A stretch of 64,000 bases of DNA from Pleodorina starrii. Its lineage: Eukaryota; Chlorophyta; Chlorophyceae; Chlamydomonadales; Volvocaceae. This document shows positions 1-10,155 of this stretch, in pieces (within the stretch, counting starts at the first letter, position 1; every line of letters begins with the position of its first letter). The position numbers and the translations under genes are program-made. The notes beneath the pieces are model-generated. The model was not told the origin of the DNA, did no database searches, and worked only from the letters and a program-made list of their open reading frames with translations. The DNA is taken from the NCBI GenBank assembly GCA_030267565.1, contig BRXU01000032.1:1137501-1201500 (forward strand). Reading direction: 5' to 3'.

Positions 1-2772
1 ACGCACACGCACACGCACACGCACACGCACACGCACACGCACACGCACACGCACACGCACACGCACACGCACACGCACACGCACACGCACACGCACACGC
101 ACACGCACACGCACACGCACACGCACACGCACACGCACACGCACACGCACACGCACACGCACACGCACACGCACACGCACACGCACACGCACACGCACAC
201 GCACACGCACACGCACACGCACACGCACACGCACACGCACACGCACACGCACACGCACACGCACACGCACACGCACACTCACACGCACACGCACACGCAC
301 ACGCACACGCACACGCACACGCACACGCACACGCACACGCACACGCACACGCACACGCACACGCACACGCACACGCACACGCACACGCACACGCACACGC
401 ACACGCACACGCACACGCACACGCACACGCACACGCACACGCACACGCACACGCACACGCACACGCACACGCACACGCACACGCACACGCACACGCACAC
501 GCACACGCACACGCACACGCACACGCACACGCACACGCACACGCACACGCACACGCACACGCACACGCACACGCACACGCACACGCACACGCACACGCAC
601 ACGCACACGCACACGCACACGCACACGCACACGCACACGCACACGCACACGCACACGCACACGCACACGCACACGCACACGCACACGCACACGCACACGC
701 ACACGCACACGCACACGCACACGCACACGCACACGCACACGCACACGCACACGCACACGCACACGCACACGCACACGCACACGCACACGCACACGCACAC
801 GCACACGCACACGCACACGCACACGCACACGCACACGCACACGCACACGCACACGCACACGCACACGCACACGCACACGCACACGCACACGCACACGCAC
901 ACGCACACGCACACGCACACGCACACGCACACGCACACGCACACGCACACGCACACGCACACGCACACGCACACGCACACGCACACGCACACGCACACGC
1001 ACACGCACACGCACACGCACACGCACACGCACACGCACACGCACACGCACACGCACACGCACACGCACACGCACACGCACACGCACACGCACACGCACAC
1101 GCACACGCACACGCACACGCACACGCACACGCACACGCACACGCACACGCACACGCACACGCACACGCACACGCACACGCACACGCACACGCACACGCAC
1201 ACGCACACGCACACGCACACGCACACGCACACGCACACGCACACGCACACGCACACGCACACGCACACGCACACGCACACGCACACGCACACGCACACGC
1301 ACACGCACACGCACACGCACACGCACACGCACACGCACACGCACACGCACACGCACACGCACACGCACACGCACACGCACACGCACACGCACACGCACAC
1401 GCACACGCACACGCACACGCACACGCACACGCACACGCACACGCACACGCACACGCACACGCACACGCACACGCACACGCACACGCACACGCACACGCAC
1501 ACGCACACGCACACGCACACGCACACGCACACGCACACGCACACGCACACGCACACGCACACGCACACGCACACGCACACGCACACGCACACGCACACGC
1601 ACACGCACACGCACACGCACACGCACACGCACACGCACACGCACACGCACACGCACACGCACACGCACACGCACACGCACACGCACACGCACACGCACAC
1701 GCACACGCACACGCACACGCACACGCACACGCACACGCACACGCACACGCACACGCACACGCACACGCACACGCACACGCACACGCACACGCACACGCAC
1801 ACGCACACGCACACGCACACGCACACGCACACGCACACGCACACGCACACGCACACGCACACGCACACGCACACGCACACGCACACGCACACGCACACGC
1901 ACACGCACACGCACACGCACACGCACACGCACACGCACACGCACACGCACACGCACACGCACACGCACACGCACACGCACACGCACACGCACACGCACAC
2001 GCACACGCACACGCACACGCACACGCACACGCACACGCACACGCACACGCACACGCACACGCACACGCACACGCACACGCACACGCACACGCACACGCAC
2101 ACGCACACGCACACGCACACGCACACGCACACGCACACGCACACGCACACGCACACGCACACGCACACGCACACGCACACGCACACGCACACGCACACGC
2201 ACACGCACACGCACACGCACACGCACACGCACACGCACACGCACACGCACACGCACACGCACACGCACACGCACACGCACACGCACACGCACACGCACAC
2301 GCACACGCACACGCACACGCACACGCACACGCACACGCACACGCACACGCACACGCACACGCACACGCACACGCACACGCACACGCACACGCACACGCAC
2401 ACGCACACGCACACGCACACGCACACGCACACGCACACGCACACGCACACGCACACGCACACGCACACGCACACGCACACGCACACGCACACGCACACGC
2501 ACACGCACACGCACACGCACACGCACACGCACACGCACACGCACACGCACACGCACACGCACACGCACACGCACACGCACACGCACACGCACACGCACAC
2601 GCACACGCACACGCACACGCACACGCACACGCACACGCACACGCACACGCACACGCACACGCACACGCACACGCACACGCACACGCACACGCACACGCAC
2701 ACGCACACGCACACGCACACGCACACGCACACGCACACGCACACGCACACGCACACGCACACGCACACGCAC
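1..2772. repeat. (ACGCAC)n hexanucleotide microsatellite, 462 units
   Basis: Uninterrupted tandem ACGCAC from the first base of the window; 2772 bp is exactly 462 hexamers. The only variant seen is G to T at 279 (ACTCAC instead of ACGCAC). The left end lies outside the window. The same hexamer separates the downstream repeat units (45 and 27 copies), so this array is probably the junction of a further copy to the left or the original flank. Long ORFs across it (Val-Cys or Arg-Val repeats) are artefacts of a stop-free repeat. Confidence 0.98.
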
Positions 2773-2840
2773 AGCAACGAACAAACGGACTCTGGCCCCT
2801 CTCGCAGGAGAGCGGGGCGCATTGAACCATTGAGCGCAGG

Positions 2841-3420
2841 CTAGATGCACAACCCGGACGAAGCGGTGGACAGGACGAGGCCCTGTAGTAACGGCAGCTG
2901 GAGAGGCAGCAGCTCTACGTGCCGCGGCGTCCGCAGCATCGCCGAGCACCGGTACTCGGCGGTGTCCCGCAGCGCCTCCGCCACAGAGGACAGAGCGGTG
3001 GAAGCAGGGCCGCCAGCCGCGCCGCCCAGTCGCCATCACAAGCCAGCAGCTTCTCCCATACGCCCTCCCGGCCCATCGGGCCCTCCCAGAGCTTCGAACA
3101 CTGTAAATACCTCTCGCGTAACCTCGCCGACATGCGTCCCGCTTGGCTGGCGCAGCGACCGCACCAGACGCCGCCTCGGACCTCGCCACCCAGCTAGCTG
3201 GAGGTCACGAGTGCCAGCAGGGTGCCGAGTTTGGCCGACAGACATCGCAGGCGGCTACTGCAGCAGCTAGGACCCGGTGCGCCAGGACGCCGAGGAGGAC
3301 ATGCTGCCGAAGCTGCATGCTGCAGAGGCGCAAAAATGCGTGGCGAGGAGACGGCACTCCAGCGCTGCACCACTGCACGGAGCGACCGCACGCGGGCAGG
3401 GGCCTCCCAGCAGCACACGG
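2841..3420 (-). pseudogene. Coding-like minus-strand fragment, copy 1, family unknown
   Basis: On the minus strand this stretch reads as GC3-rich, amphipathic protein. A segment from about 3133 (MSARLRERYLQCSKLWEGP) runs through WEKLLACDGDWAARLAALL, then shifts frame near 2990-3020 into SVAEALRDTAEYRCSAML and on to a TAG at 2841-2843. There is an in-frame TAG around 3193-3197 and one apparent frameshift, so it is either a broken gene or exons with junctions I could not resolve. The family is not recognised. The plus-strand ORFs across it are shadows by codon bias, but the strand call is tentative. Confidence 0.35.
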
Positions 3421-4221
3421 CGACATCCGGGTGGTGAGCCCGCAGAACGCAAAAAGGGCTGGGAAGAGCTCCTTAAGGCACGTGCCGCCGGGGCGGGTGA
3501 GGGCTCGGTTGCCTCAGAAAGGGGCCTCAAAGCACCAAGGGTCGGGGCCCCCAAAAGGGCGGTGGCGCAAGCAGGCGGGCAAAGCCGGTAGCAATCGCGG
3601 GGCGCCGGGATCCCCAGAACCGTGCCTGCATCGGGTGCATCGGGTGGGTGAGACATGCTGGACCTGCTCCGAAACTCTATGGAAATGATATCTTTTGTAC
3701 TTCATTGCGCCAGCCTTTTCTGCCTGGACTGCAATACTTTTTATGCCCAAAAATGCACAGTATTACTCGACGTGTACGCGACTGGAGCTACTTCGCTCTG
3801 GGCCCAGCTCGCTCGAAACTTGTAACCGAAGGAATTGGTGACTACAGTCGTACGATATATTTACCGTCATCCGCTCCTGCTGTCAATACTAAGATAGGGT
3901 TGTGATCGCCTTGCGTATTCTGGTTTCTCTGAGGTTTGCAGTTGTCGCAAGGCAGTCCTTACAGCTGGGTCTCACACCTTCATATTTTCTCAGAACCCAT
4001 TTTTCAAAATTGTTTAATTATTATAACTGAATATATAGATACCATGCTGTATTCTGGAAAGACAACCAGAAGGAAAATCTCAGTGACATCACGACCAACC
4101 GTTGGCGTAAAGCTATGAGTCAAACAAAGTCACACCTGGGTCTGGCAGTAATAAGCTCCGACTTGACGCGGCTTTCGTGAGGCAGCGCTTGGGCGGCTGC
4201 AGATTCCGGCGTCGTCTGCCG

Positions 4222-4679
4222 ATGCGCAGGGCGCGCCCCAAGCCGCCCCGCATCCGAGTCGTCAAGACCAAACCCAGGCGATTTAATGGCGCCGCTAATC
4301 AGATCCACGACGAGGATGTGCTTCGCTGGCGCCGCATGTTCAACGATGAGGAGGCGCTGGCCGCTGCCTGCCTGGCGGGACCCGGCGCATCGGGGCTGCC
4401 AGTCTGCCAGGTGAGCAGGGCTCATCAACCGCCGCCTGATTCGCCCTTTCGTCCCCTTTCTACTTCCGCCCCCGGCCAACCCCGTAAGACCAGCAAACGG
4501 GTGCGGAACGGGCCCTTCTCCGTCCCCGCGCCCGCAACCAAGGCCGCTCCCAACCCCCGTATGCCCCCCTGGACACACATCCAGGACTCCCCGGCGTTGT
4601 CTCCGGAGCAATGCAGCAATGCGGTGCAGTACGTCAACACCCTCACGGATGACGCCCGCCGCGCGGTCTTCAAGCACTG
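4222..4679 (+). pseudogene. Duplicated first two exons of the IQ-motif gene, copy 1
   Basis: Exon A (4222-4410) and exon B (4585-4679) match 10156-10344 and 10519-10613 of the intact gene, including the GT donor after 4410, the CCAG acceptor before 4585 and the GTGAGC donor after 4679. The remaining exons are absent because the copy ends inside the second intron. This promoter-plus-5'-exon copy could still be transcribed and could splice into later copies. Confidence 0.75.
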
Positions 4680-5246
4680 GTGAGCACGGCGCACGGGCGG
4701 CCGGCGTCGCCGGGCCGGGCTTGCTGGGCGAGCGTAGATGCTGCTTGCGATCTCCGCAAACAGCCGACTGACCCAAAAATGGCGCCTTGAAAGCTGCTCC
4801 CATACCCGACACGTGCTGCGTGCTGTCTTTTAACCGCCTACACGGTTGCGGACAGGTGCGATGCGGTACGGTTCGCCGCTGTACGGCATGTGACTCTGTC
4901 CTGTTGTGTACCGTGTGTACGTGCACATGGTCACCGCATCCCCCCGCATCCCTCCGTATTCGCGCTTGGTCGCGCTGTCGCTCTCGAGGATGGGGCCGGG
5001 GCCTGCCTGCACTACGGCTGCGCGCCCACGCCGCACCTGGCCTCTTCCTGGTCCTCTTCCCTGCAACCCTGCTCCGAGCCTTTACCTATTAGCCACCTTT
5101 GATAGCGCGTCGCGGGAACCTGGGGGTGGCACTCGCCGGGCTGGGACACGAGGCAGGTGGGGCGGTTGACAGTTGACGGAGCATGCCCCGCCGGCTGCCC
5201 CGCCGGCTGCCCCGCTCCTTAGGGATGGTGGGGCGGGGAGGGGTGA

Positions 5247-5277
5247 CACACACGCACACGCACACGCACACGCACAC
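5247..5277. repeat. Short CACACG run left of MITE, copy 1
   Basis: CACACACGCACACG-type sequence between the unique segment and the MITE. Its last 8 bases (ACGCACAC, 5270-5277) are repeated right after the MITE, which fits an 8 bp target duplication inside a pre-existing hexamer array. Confidence 0.9.
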
Positions 5278-5523
5278 CAGGGTGGCTATCTTAAGATATG
5301 AATATATATTCCGGGGAAAATTTTGGAAATCTGAAGATACTTTTGCCGTGCAAAAAGCTGAAGGTTTAGATAATCCGGCCTTACAGGTGGGCATGATATC
5401 TCCAGGGGCCGTGTTTAGCCGGGAAAATCCCCTCCTAGACAGATCCTGACAGATACTCTCAGCGCTTCTGAGCCAGGAGTATCTCCGGCCGTAGATACTC
5501 GGCAAAATAAGATAGCCACCCTG
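5278..5523 (+). mobile_element. hAT-type MITE, 246 bp, copy 1
   Basis: Starts CAGGGTGGCTATCTTA and ends with the exact inverse TAAGATAGCCACCCTG, so it has 16 bp perfect terminal inverted repeats. It has no coding capacity. The flanks give ACGCACAC on both sides; in the hexamer array this appears as a 2 bp phase slip, compatible with an 8 bp target duplication. The relative at 53547 has an unambiguous 8 bp duplication. The CAGGG terminus and 8 bp duplication point to the hAT superfamily. The transposase source is not in the window. Confidence 0.9.
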
Positions 5524-5793
5524 ACGCACACGCACACGCACACGCACACGCACACGCACACGCACACGCACACGCACACGCACACGCACACGCACACGCA
5601 CACGCACACGCACACGCACACGCACACGCACACGCACACGCACACGCACACGCACACGCACACGCACACGCACACGCACACGCACACGCACACGCACACG
5701 CACACGCACACGCACACGCACACGCACACGCACACGCACACGCACACGCACACGCACACGCACACGCACACGCACACGCACACGCACACGCAC
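5524..5793. repeat. (ACGCAC)45 microsatellite between copies 1 and 2
   Basis: Exactly 45 hexamers between the MITE of copy 1 and the start of copy 2. Confidence 0.97.
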
Positions 5794-5861
5794 AGCAACG
5801 AACAAACGGACTCTGGCCCCTCTCGCAGGAGAGCGGGGCGCATTGAACCATTGAGCGCAGG

Positions 5862-6441
5862 CTAGATGCACAACCCGGACGAAGCGGTGGACAGGACGAG
5901 GCCCTGTAGTAACGGCAGCTGGAGAGGCAGCAGCTCTACGTGCCGCGGCGTCCGCAGCATCGCCGAGCACCGGTACTCGGCGGTGTCCCGCAGCGCCTCC
6001 GCCACAGAGGACAGAGCGGTGGAAGCAGGGCCGCCAGCCGCGCCGCCCAGTCGCCATCACAAGCCAGCAGCTTCTCCCATACGCCCTCCCGGCCCATCGG
6101 GCCCTCCCAGAGCTTCGAACACTGTAAATACCTCTCGCGTAACCTCGCCGACATGCGTCCCGCTTGGCTGGCGCAGCGACCGCACCAGACGCCGCCTCGG
6201 ACCTCGCCACCCAGCTAGCTGGAGGTCACGAGTGCCAGCAGGGTGCCGAGTTTGGCCGACAGACATCGCAGGCGGCTACTGCAGCAGCTAGGACCCGGTG
6301 CGCCAGGACGCCGAGGAGGACATGCTGCCGAAGCTGCATGCTGCAGAGGCGCAAAAATGCGTGGCGAGGAGACGGCACTCCAGCGCTGCACCACTGCACG
6401 GAGCGACCGCACGCGGGCAGGGGCCTCCCAGCAGCACACGG
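5862..6441 (-). pseudogene. Coding-like minus-strand fragment, copy 2
   Basis: Same sequence as the fragment at 2841-3420, with the same in-frame stop and apparent frameshift. The disruptions therefore predate the triplication, or are unresolved introns. Confidence 0.35.
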
Positions 6442-7242
6442 CGACATCCGGGTGGTGAGCCCGCAGAACGCAAAAAGGGCTGGGAAGAGCTCCTTAAGGC
6501 ACGTGCCGCCGGGGCGGGTGAGGGCTCGGTTGCCTCAGAAAGGGGCCTCAAAGCACCAAGGGTCGGGGCCCCCAAAAGGGCGGTGGCGCAAGCAGGCGGG
6601 CAAAGCCGGTAGCAATCGCGGGGCGCCGGGATCCCCAGAACCGTGCCTGCATCGGGTGCATCGGGTGGGTGAGACATGCTGGACCTGCTCCGAAACTCTA
6701 TGGAAATGATATCTTTTGTACTTCATTGCGCCAGCCTTTTCTGCCTGGACTGCAATACTTTTTATGCCCAAAAATGCACAGTATTACTCGACGTGTACGC
6801 GACTGGAGCTACTTCGCTCTGGGCCCAGCTCGCTCGAAACTTGTAACCGAAGGAATTGGTGACTACAGTCGTACGATATATTTACCGTCATCCGCTCCTG
6901 CTGTCAATACTAAGATAGGGTTGTGATCGCCTTGCGTATTCTGGTTTCTCTGAGGTTTGCAGTTGTCGCAAGGCAGTCCTTACAGCTGGGTCTCACACCT
7001 TCATATTTTCTCAGAACCCATTTTTCAAAATTGTTTAATTATTATAACTGAATATATAGATACCATGCTGTATTCTGGAAAGACAACCAGAAGGAAAATC
7101 TCAGTGACATCACGACCAACCGTTGGCGTAAAGCTATGAGTCAAACAAAGTCACACCTGGGTCTGGCAGTAATAAGCTCCGACTTGACGCGGCTTTCGTG
7201 AGGCAGCGCTTGGGCGGCTGCAGATTCCGGCGTCGTCTGCCG

Positions 7243-7700
7243 ATGCGCAGGGCGCGCCCCAAGCCGCCCCGCATCCGAGTCGTCAAGACCAAACCCAGGC
7301 GATTTAATGGCGCCGCTAATCAGATCCACGACGAGGATGTGCTTCGCTGGCGCCGCATGTTCAACGATGAGGAGGCGCTGGCCGCTGCCTGCCTGGCGGG
7401 ACCCGGCGCATCGGGGCTGCCAGTCTGCCAGGTGAGCAGGGCTCATCAACCGCCGCCTGATTCGCCCTTTCGTCCCCTTTCTACTTCCGCCCCCGGCCAA
7501 CCCCGTAAGACCAGCAAACGGGTGCGGAACGGGCCCTTCTCCGTCCCCGCGCCCGCAACCAAGGCCGCTCCCAACCCCCGTATGCCCCCCTGGACACACA
7601 TCCAGGACTCCCCGGCGTTGTCTCCGGAGCAATGCAGCAATGCGGTGCAGTACGTCAACACCCTCACGGATGACGCCCGCCGCGCGGTCTTCAAGCACTG
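7243..7700 (+). pseudogene. Duplicated first two exons of the IQ-motif gene, copy 2
   Basis: Exon A (7243-7431) and exon B (7606-7700), the same as in copies 1 and 3, with intact splice sites but without the downstream exons. Confidence 0.75.
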
Positions 7701-8298
7701 GTGAGCACGGCGCACGGGCGGCCGGCGTCGCCGGGCCGGGCTTGCTGGGCGAGCGTAGATGCTGCTTGCGATCTCCGCAAACAGCCGACTGACCCAAAAA
7801 TGGCGCCTTGAAAGCTGCTCCCATACCCGACACGTGCTGCGTGCTGTCTTTTAACCGCCTACACGGTTGCGGACAGGTGCGATGCGGTACGGTTCGCCGC
7901 TGTACGGCATGTGACTCTGTCCTGTTGTGTACCGTGTGTACGTGCACATGGTCACCGCATCCCCCCGCATCCCTCCGTATTCGCGCTTGGTCGCGCTGTC
8001 GCTCTCGAGGATGGGGCCGGGGCCTGCCTGCACTACGGCTGCGCGCCCACGCCGCACCTGGCCTCTTCCTGGTCCTCTTCCCTGCAACCCTGCTCCGAGC
8101 CTTTACCTATTAGCCACCTTTGATAGCGCGTCGCGGGAACCTGGGGGTGGCACTCGCCGGGCTGGGACACGAGGCAGGTGGGGCGGTTGACAGTTGACGG
8201 AGCATGCCCCGCCGGCTGCCCCGCCGGCTGCCCCGCTCCTTAGGGATGGTGGGGCGGGGAGGGGTGACACACACGCACACGCACACGCACACGCACAC

Positions 8299-8544
8299 CA
8301 GGGTGGCTATCTTAAGATATGAATATATATTCCGGGGAAAATTTTGGAAATCTGAAGATACTTTTGCCGTGCAAAAAGCTGAAGGTTTAGATAATCCGGC
8401 CTTACAGGTGGGCATGATATCTCCAGGGGCCGTGTTTAGCCGGGAAAATCCCCTCCTAGACAGATCCTGACAGATACTCTCAGCGCTTCTGAGCCAGGAG
8501 TATCTCCGGCCGTAGATACTCGGCAAAATAAGATAGCCACCCTG
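8299..8544 (+). mobile_element. hAT-type MITE, 246 bp, copy 2
   Basis: Same 246 bp element in the same position relative to its repeat unit as the one at 5278-5523. It was therefore copied along with the unit rather than inserted independently. Confidence 0.9.
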
Positions 8545-8706
8545 ACGCACACGCACACGCACACGCACACGCACACGCACACGCACACGCACACGCACAC
8601 GCACACGCACACGCACACGCACACGCACACGCACACGCACACGCACACGCACACGCACACGCACACGCACACGCACACGCACACGCACACGCACACGCAC
8701 ACGCAC
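8545..8706. repeat. (ACGCAC)27 microsatellite between copies 2 and 3
   Basis: Exactly 27 hexamers, 18 fewer than at the previous junction. This is the only length difference between the two repeat junctions. Confidence 0.97.
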
Positions 8707-8774
8707 AGCAACGAACAAACGGACTCTGGCCCCTCTCGCAGGAGAGCGGGGCGCATTGAACCATTGAGCGCAGG

Positions 8775-9354
8775 CTAGATGCACAACCCGGACGAAGCGG
8801 TGGACAGGACGAGGCCCTGTAGTAACGGCAGCTGGAGAGGCAGCAGCTCTACGTGCCGCGGCGTCCGCAGCATCGCCGAGCACCGGTACTCGGCGGTGTC
8901 CCGCAGCGCCTCCGCCACAGAGGACAGAGCGGTGGAAGCAGGGCCGCCAGCCGCGCCGCCCAGTCGCCATCACAAGCCAGCAGCTTCTCCCATACGCCCT
9001 CCCGGCCCATCGGGCCCTCCCAGAGCTTCGAACACTGTAAATACCTCTCGCGTAACCTCGCCGACATGCGTCCCGCTTGGCTGGCGCAGCGACCGCACCA
9101 GACGCCGCCTCGGACCTCGCCACCCAGCTAGCTGGAGGTCACGAGTGCCAGCAGGGTGCCGAGTTTGGCCGACAGACATCGCAGGCGGCTACTGCAGCAG
9201 CTAGGACCCGGTGCGCCAGGACGCCGAGGAGGACATGCTGCCGAAGCTGCATGCTGCAGAGGCGCAAAAATGCGTGGCGAGGAGACGGCACTCCAGCGCT
9301 GCACCACTGCACGGAGCGACCGCACGCGGGCAGGGGCCTCCCAGCAGCACACGG
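8775..9354 (-). pseudogene. Coding-like minus-strand fragment, copy 3
   Basis: Third copy of the fragment at 2841-3420. In this copy it lies head-to-head with the intact IQ-motif gene across an AT-richer gap (about 9625-10050), an arrangement expected for a divergent gene pair. Confidence 0.35.
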
Positions 9355-9963
9355 CGACATCCGGGTGGTGAGCCCGCAGAACGCAAAAAGGGCTGGGAAG
9401 AGCTCCTTAAGGCACGTGCCGCCGGGGCGGGTGAGGGCTCGGTTGCCTCAGAAAGGGGCCTCAAAGCACCAAGGGTCGGGGCCCCCAAAAGGGCGGTGGC
9501 GCAAGCAGGCGGGCAAAGCCGGTAGCAATCGCGGGGCGCCGGGATCCCCAGAACCGTGCCTGCATCGGGTGCATCGGGTGGGTGAGACATGCTGGACCTG
9601 CTCCGAAACTCTATGGAAATGATATCTTTTGTACTTCATTGCGCCAGCCTTTTCTGCCTGGACTGCAATACTTTTTATGCCCAAAAATGCACAGTATTAC
9701 TCGACGTGTACGCGACTGGAGCTACTTCGCTCTGGGCCCAGCTCGCTCGAAACTTGTAACCGAAGGAATTGGTGACTACAGTCGTACGATATATTTACCG
9801 TCATCCGCTCCTGCTGTCAATACTAAGATAGGGTTGTGATCGCCTTGCGTATTCTGGTTTCTCTGAGGTTTGCAGTTGTCGCAAGGCAGTCCTTACAGCT
9901 GGGTCTCACACCTTCATATTTTCTCAGAACCCATTTTTCAAAATTGTTTAATTATTATAACTG

Positions 9964-9975
9964 AATATATAGATA
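9964..9975 (+). promoter_or_regulatory. TATA-like box upstream of the IQ-motif gene
   Basis: AATATATAGATA in a locally AT-rich stretch about 190 bp before the proposed start codon at 10156. Identical boxes exist in copies 1 and 2 (about 4030 and 7051). An upstream ATG (10049) opens only a 21-codon reading frame. Promoter function is inferred from position and composition alone. Confidence 0.4.
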
Positions 9976-10155
9976 CCATGCTGTATTCTGGAAAGACAAC
10001 CAGAAGGAAAATCTCAGTGACATCACGACCAACCGTTGGCGTAAAGCTATGAGTCAAACAAAGTCACACCTGGGTCTGGCAGTAATAAGCTCCGACTTGA
10101 CGCGGCTTTCGTGAGGCAGCGCTTGGGCGGCTGCAGATTCCGGCGTCGTCTGCCG

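Larger units (their letters stand above)
2773..5523. repeat. Triplicated segment, copy 1 (with MITE at its right end)
   Basis: First of three copies of a ~2.5 kb segment that begins directly after an ACGCAC array. Copy 1 and copy 2 are offset by 3021 bp and copy 2 and copy 3 by 2913 bp; the 108 bp difference equals 18 hexamers of the intervening array, so the unique parts are the same length. Every ORF I compared is the same in all three. Contents left to right: a GC-rich minus-strand coding-like stretch, an AT-richer stretch (about 3690-4110) that looks like an intergenic promoter region, two exons of the IQ-motif gene, intron sequence, a short CACACG run and a hAT-type MITE. Confidence 0.95.
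5794..8544. repeat. Triplicated segment, copy 2 (with MITE at its right end)
   Basis: Second copy of the segment described at 2773-5523, in the same orientation and with the same internal order. It starts with the same AGCAACGAAC sequence directly after an ACGCAC array and ends with the same MITE. No sequence difference from copy 1 was noticed. Confidence 0.95.

Noticed and set aside
1..2772. Telomere at the window start
   Set aside because: The unit ACGCAC is unlike the TTTTAGGG telomere of Chlamydomonas or the TTTAGGG type, and the same hexamer occurs internally.
279..2822. 847-codon Val-Cys repeat ORF on the minus strand
   Set aside because: It is only the hexamer microsatellite read in one frame; no coding composition outside the repeat.
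4120..4926. 268-aa minus-strand ORF in each repeat copy
   Set aside because: Antisense shadow of the real plus-strand exons A and B, whose splice sites and phases fit the downstream gene.
5089..6210. 373-aa minus-strand ORF with Arg-Val repeats, and its 337-aa counterpart at 8110-9123
   Set aside because: They run through MITE and microsatellite and differ only by hexamer number.
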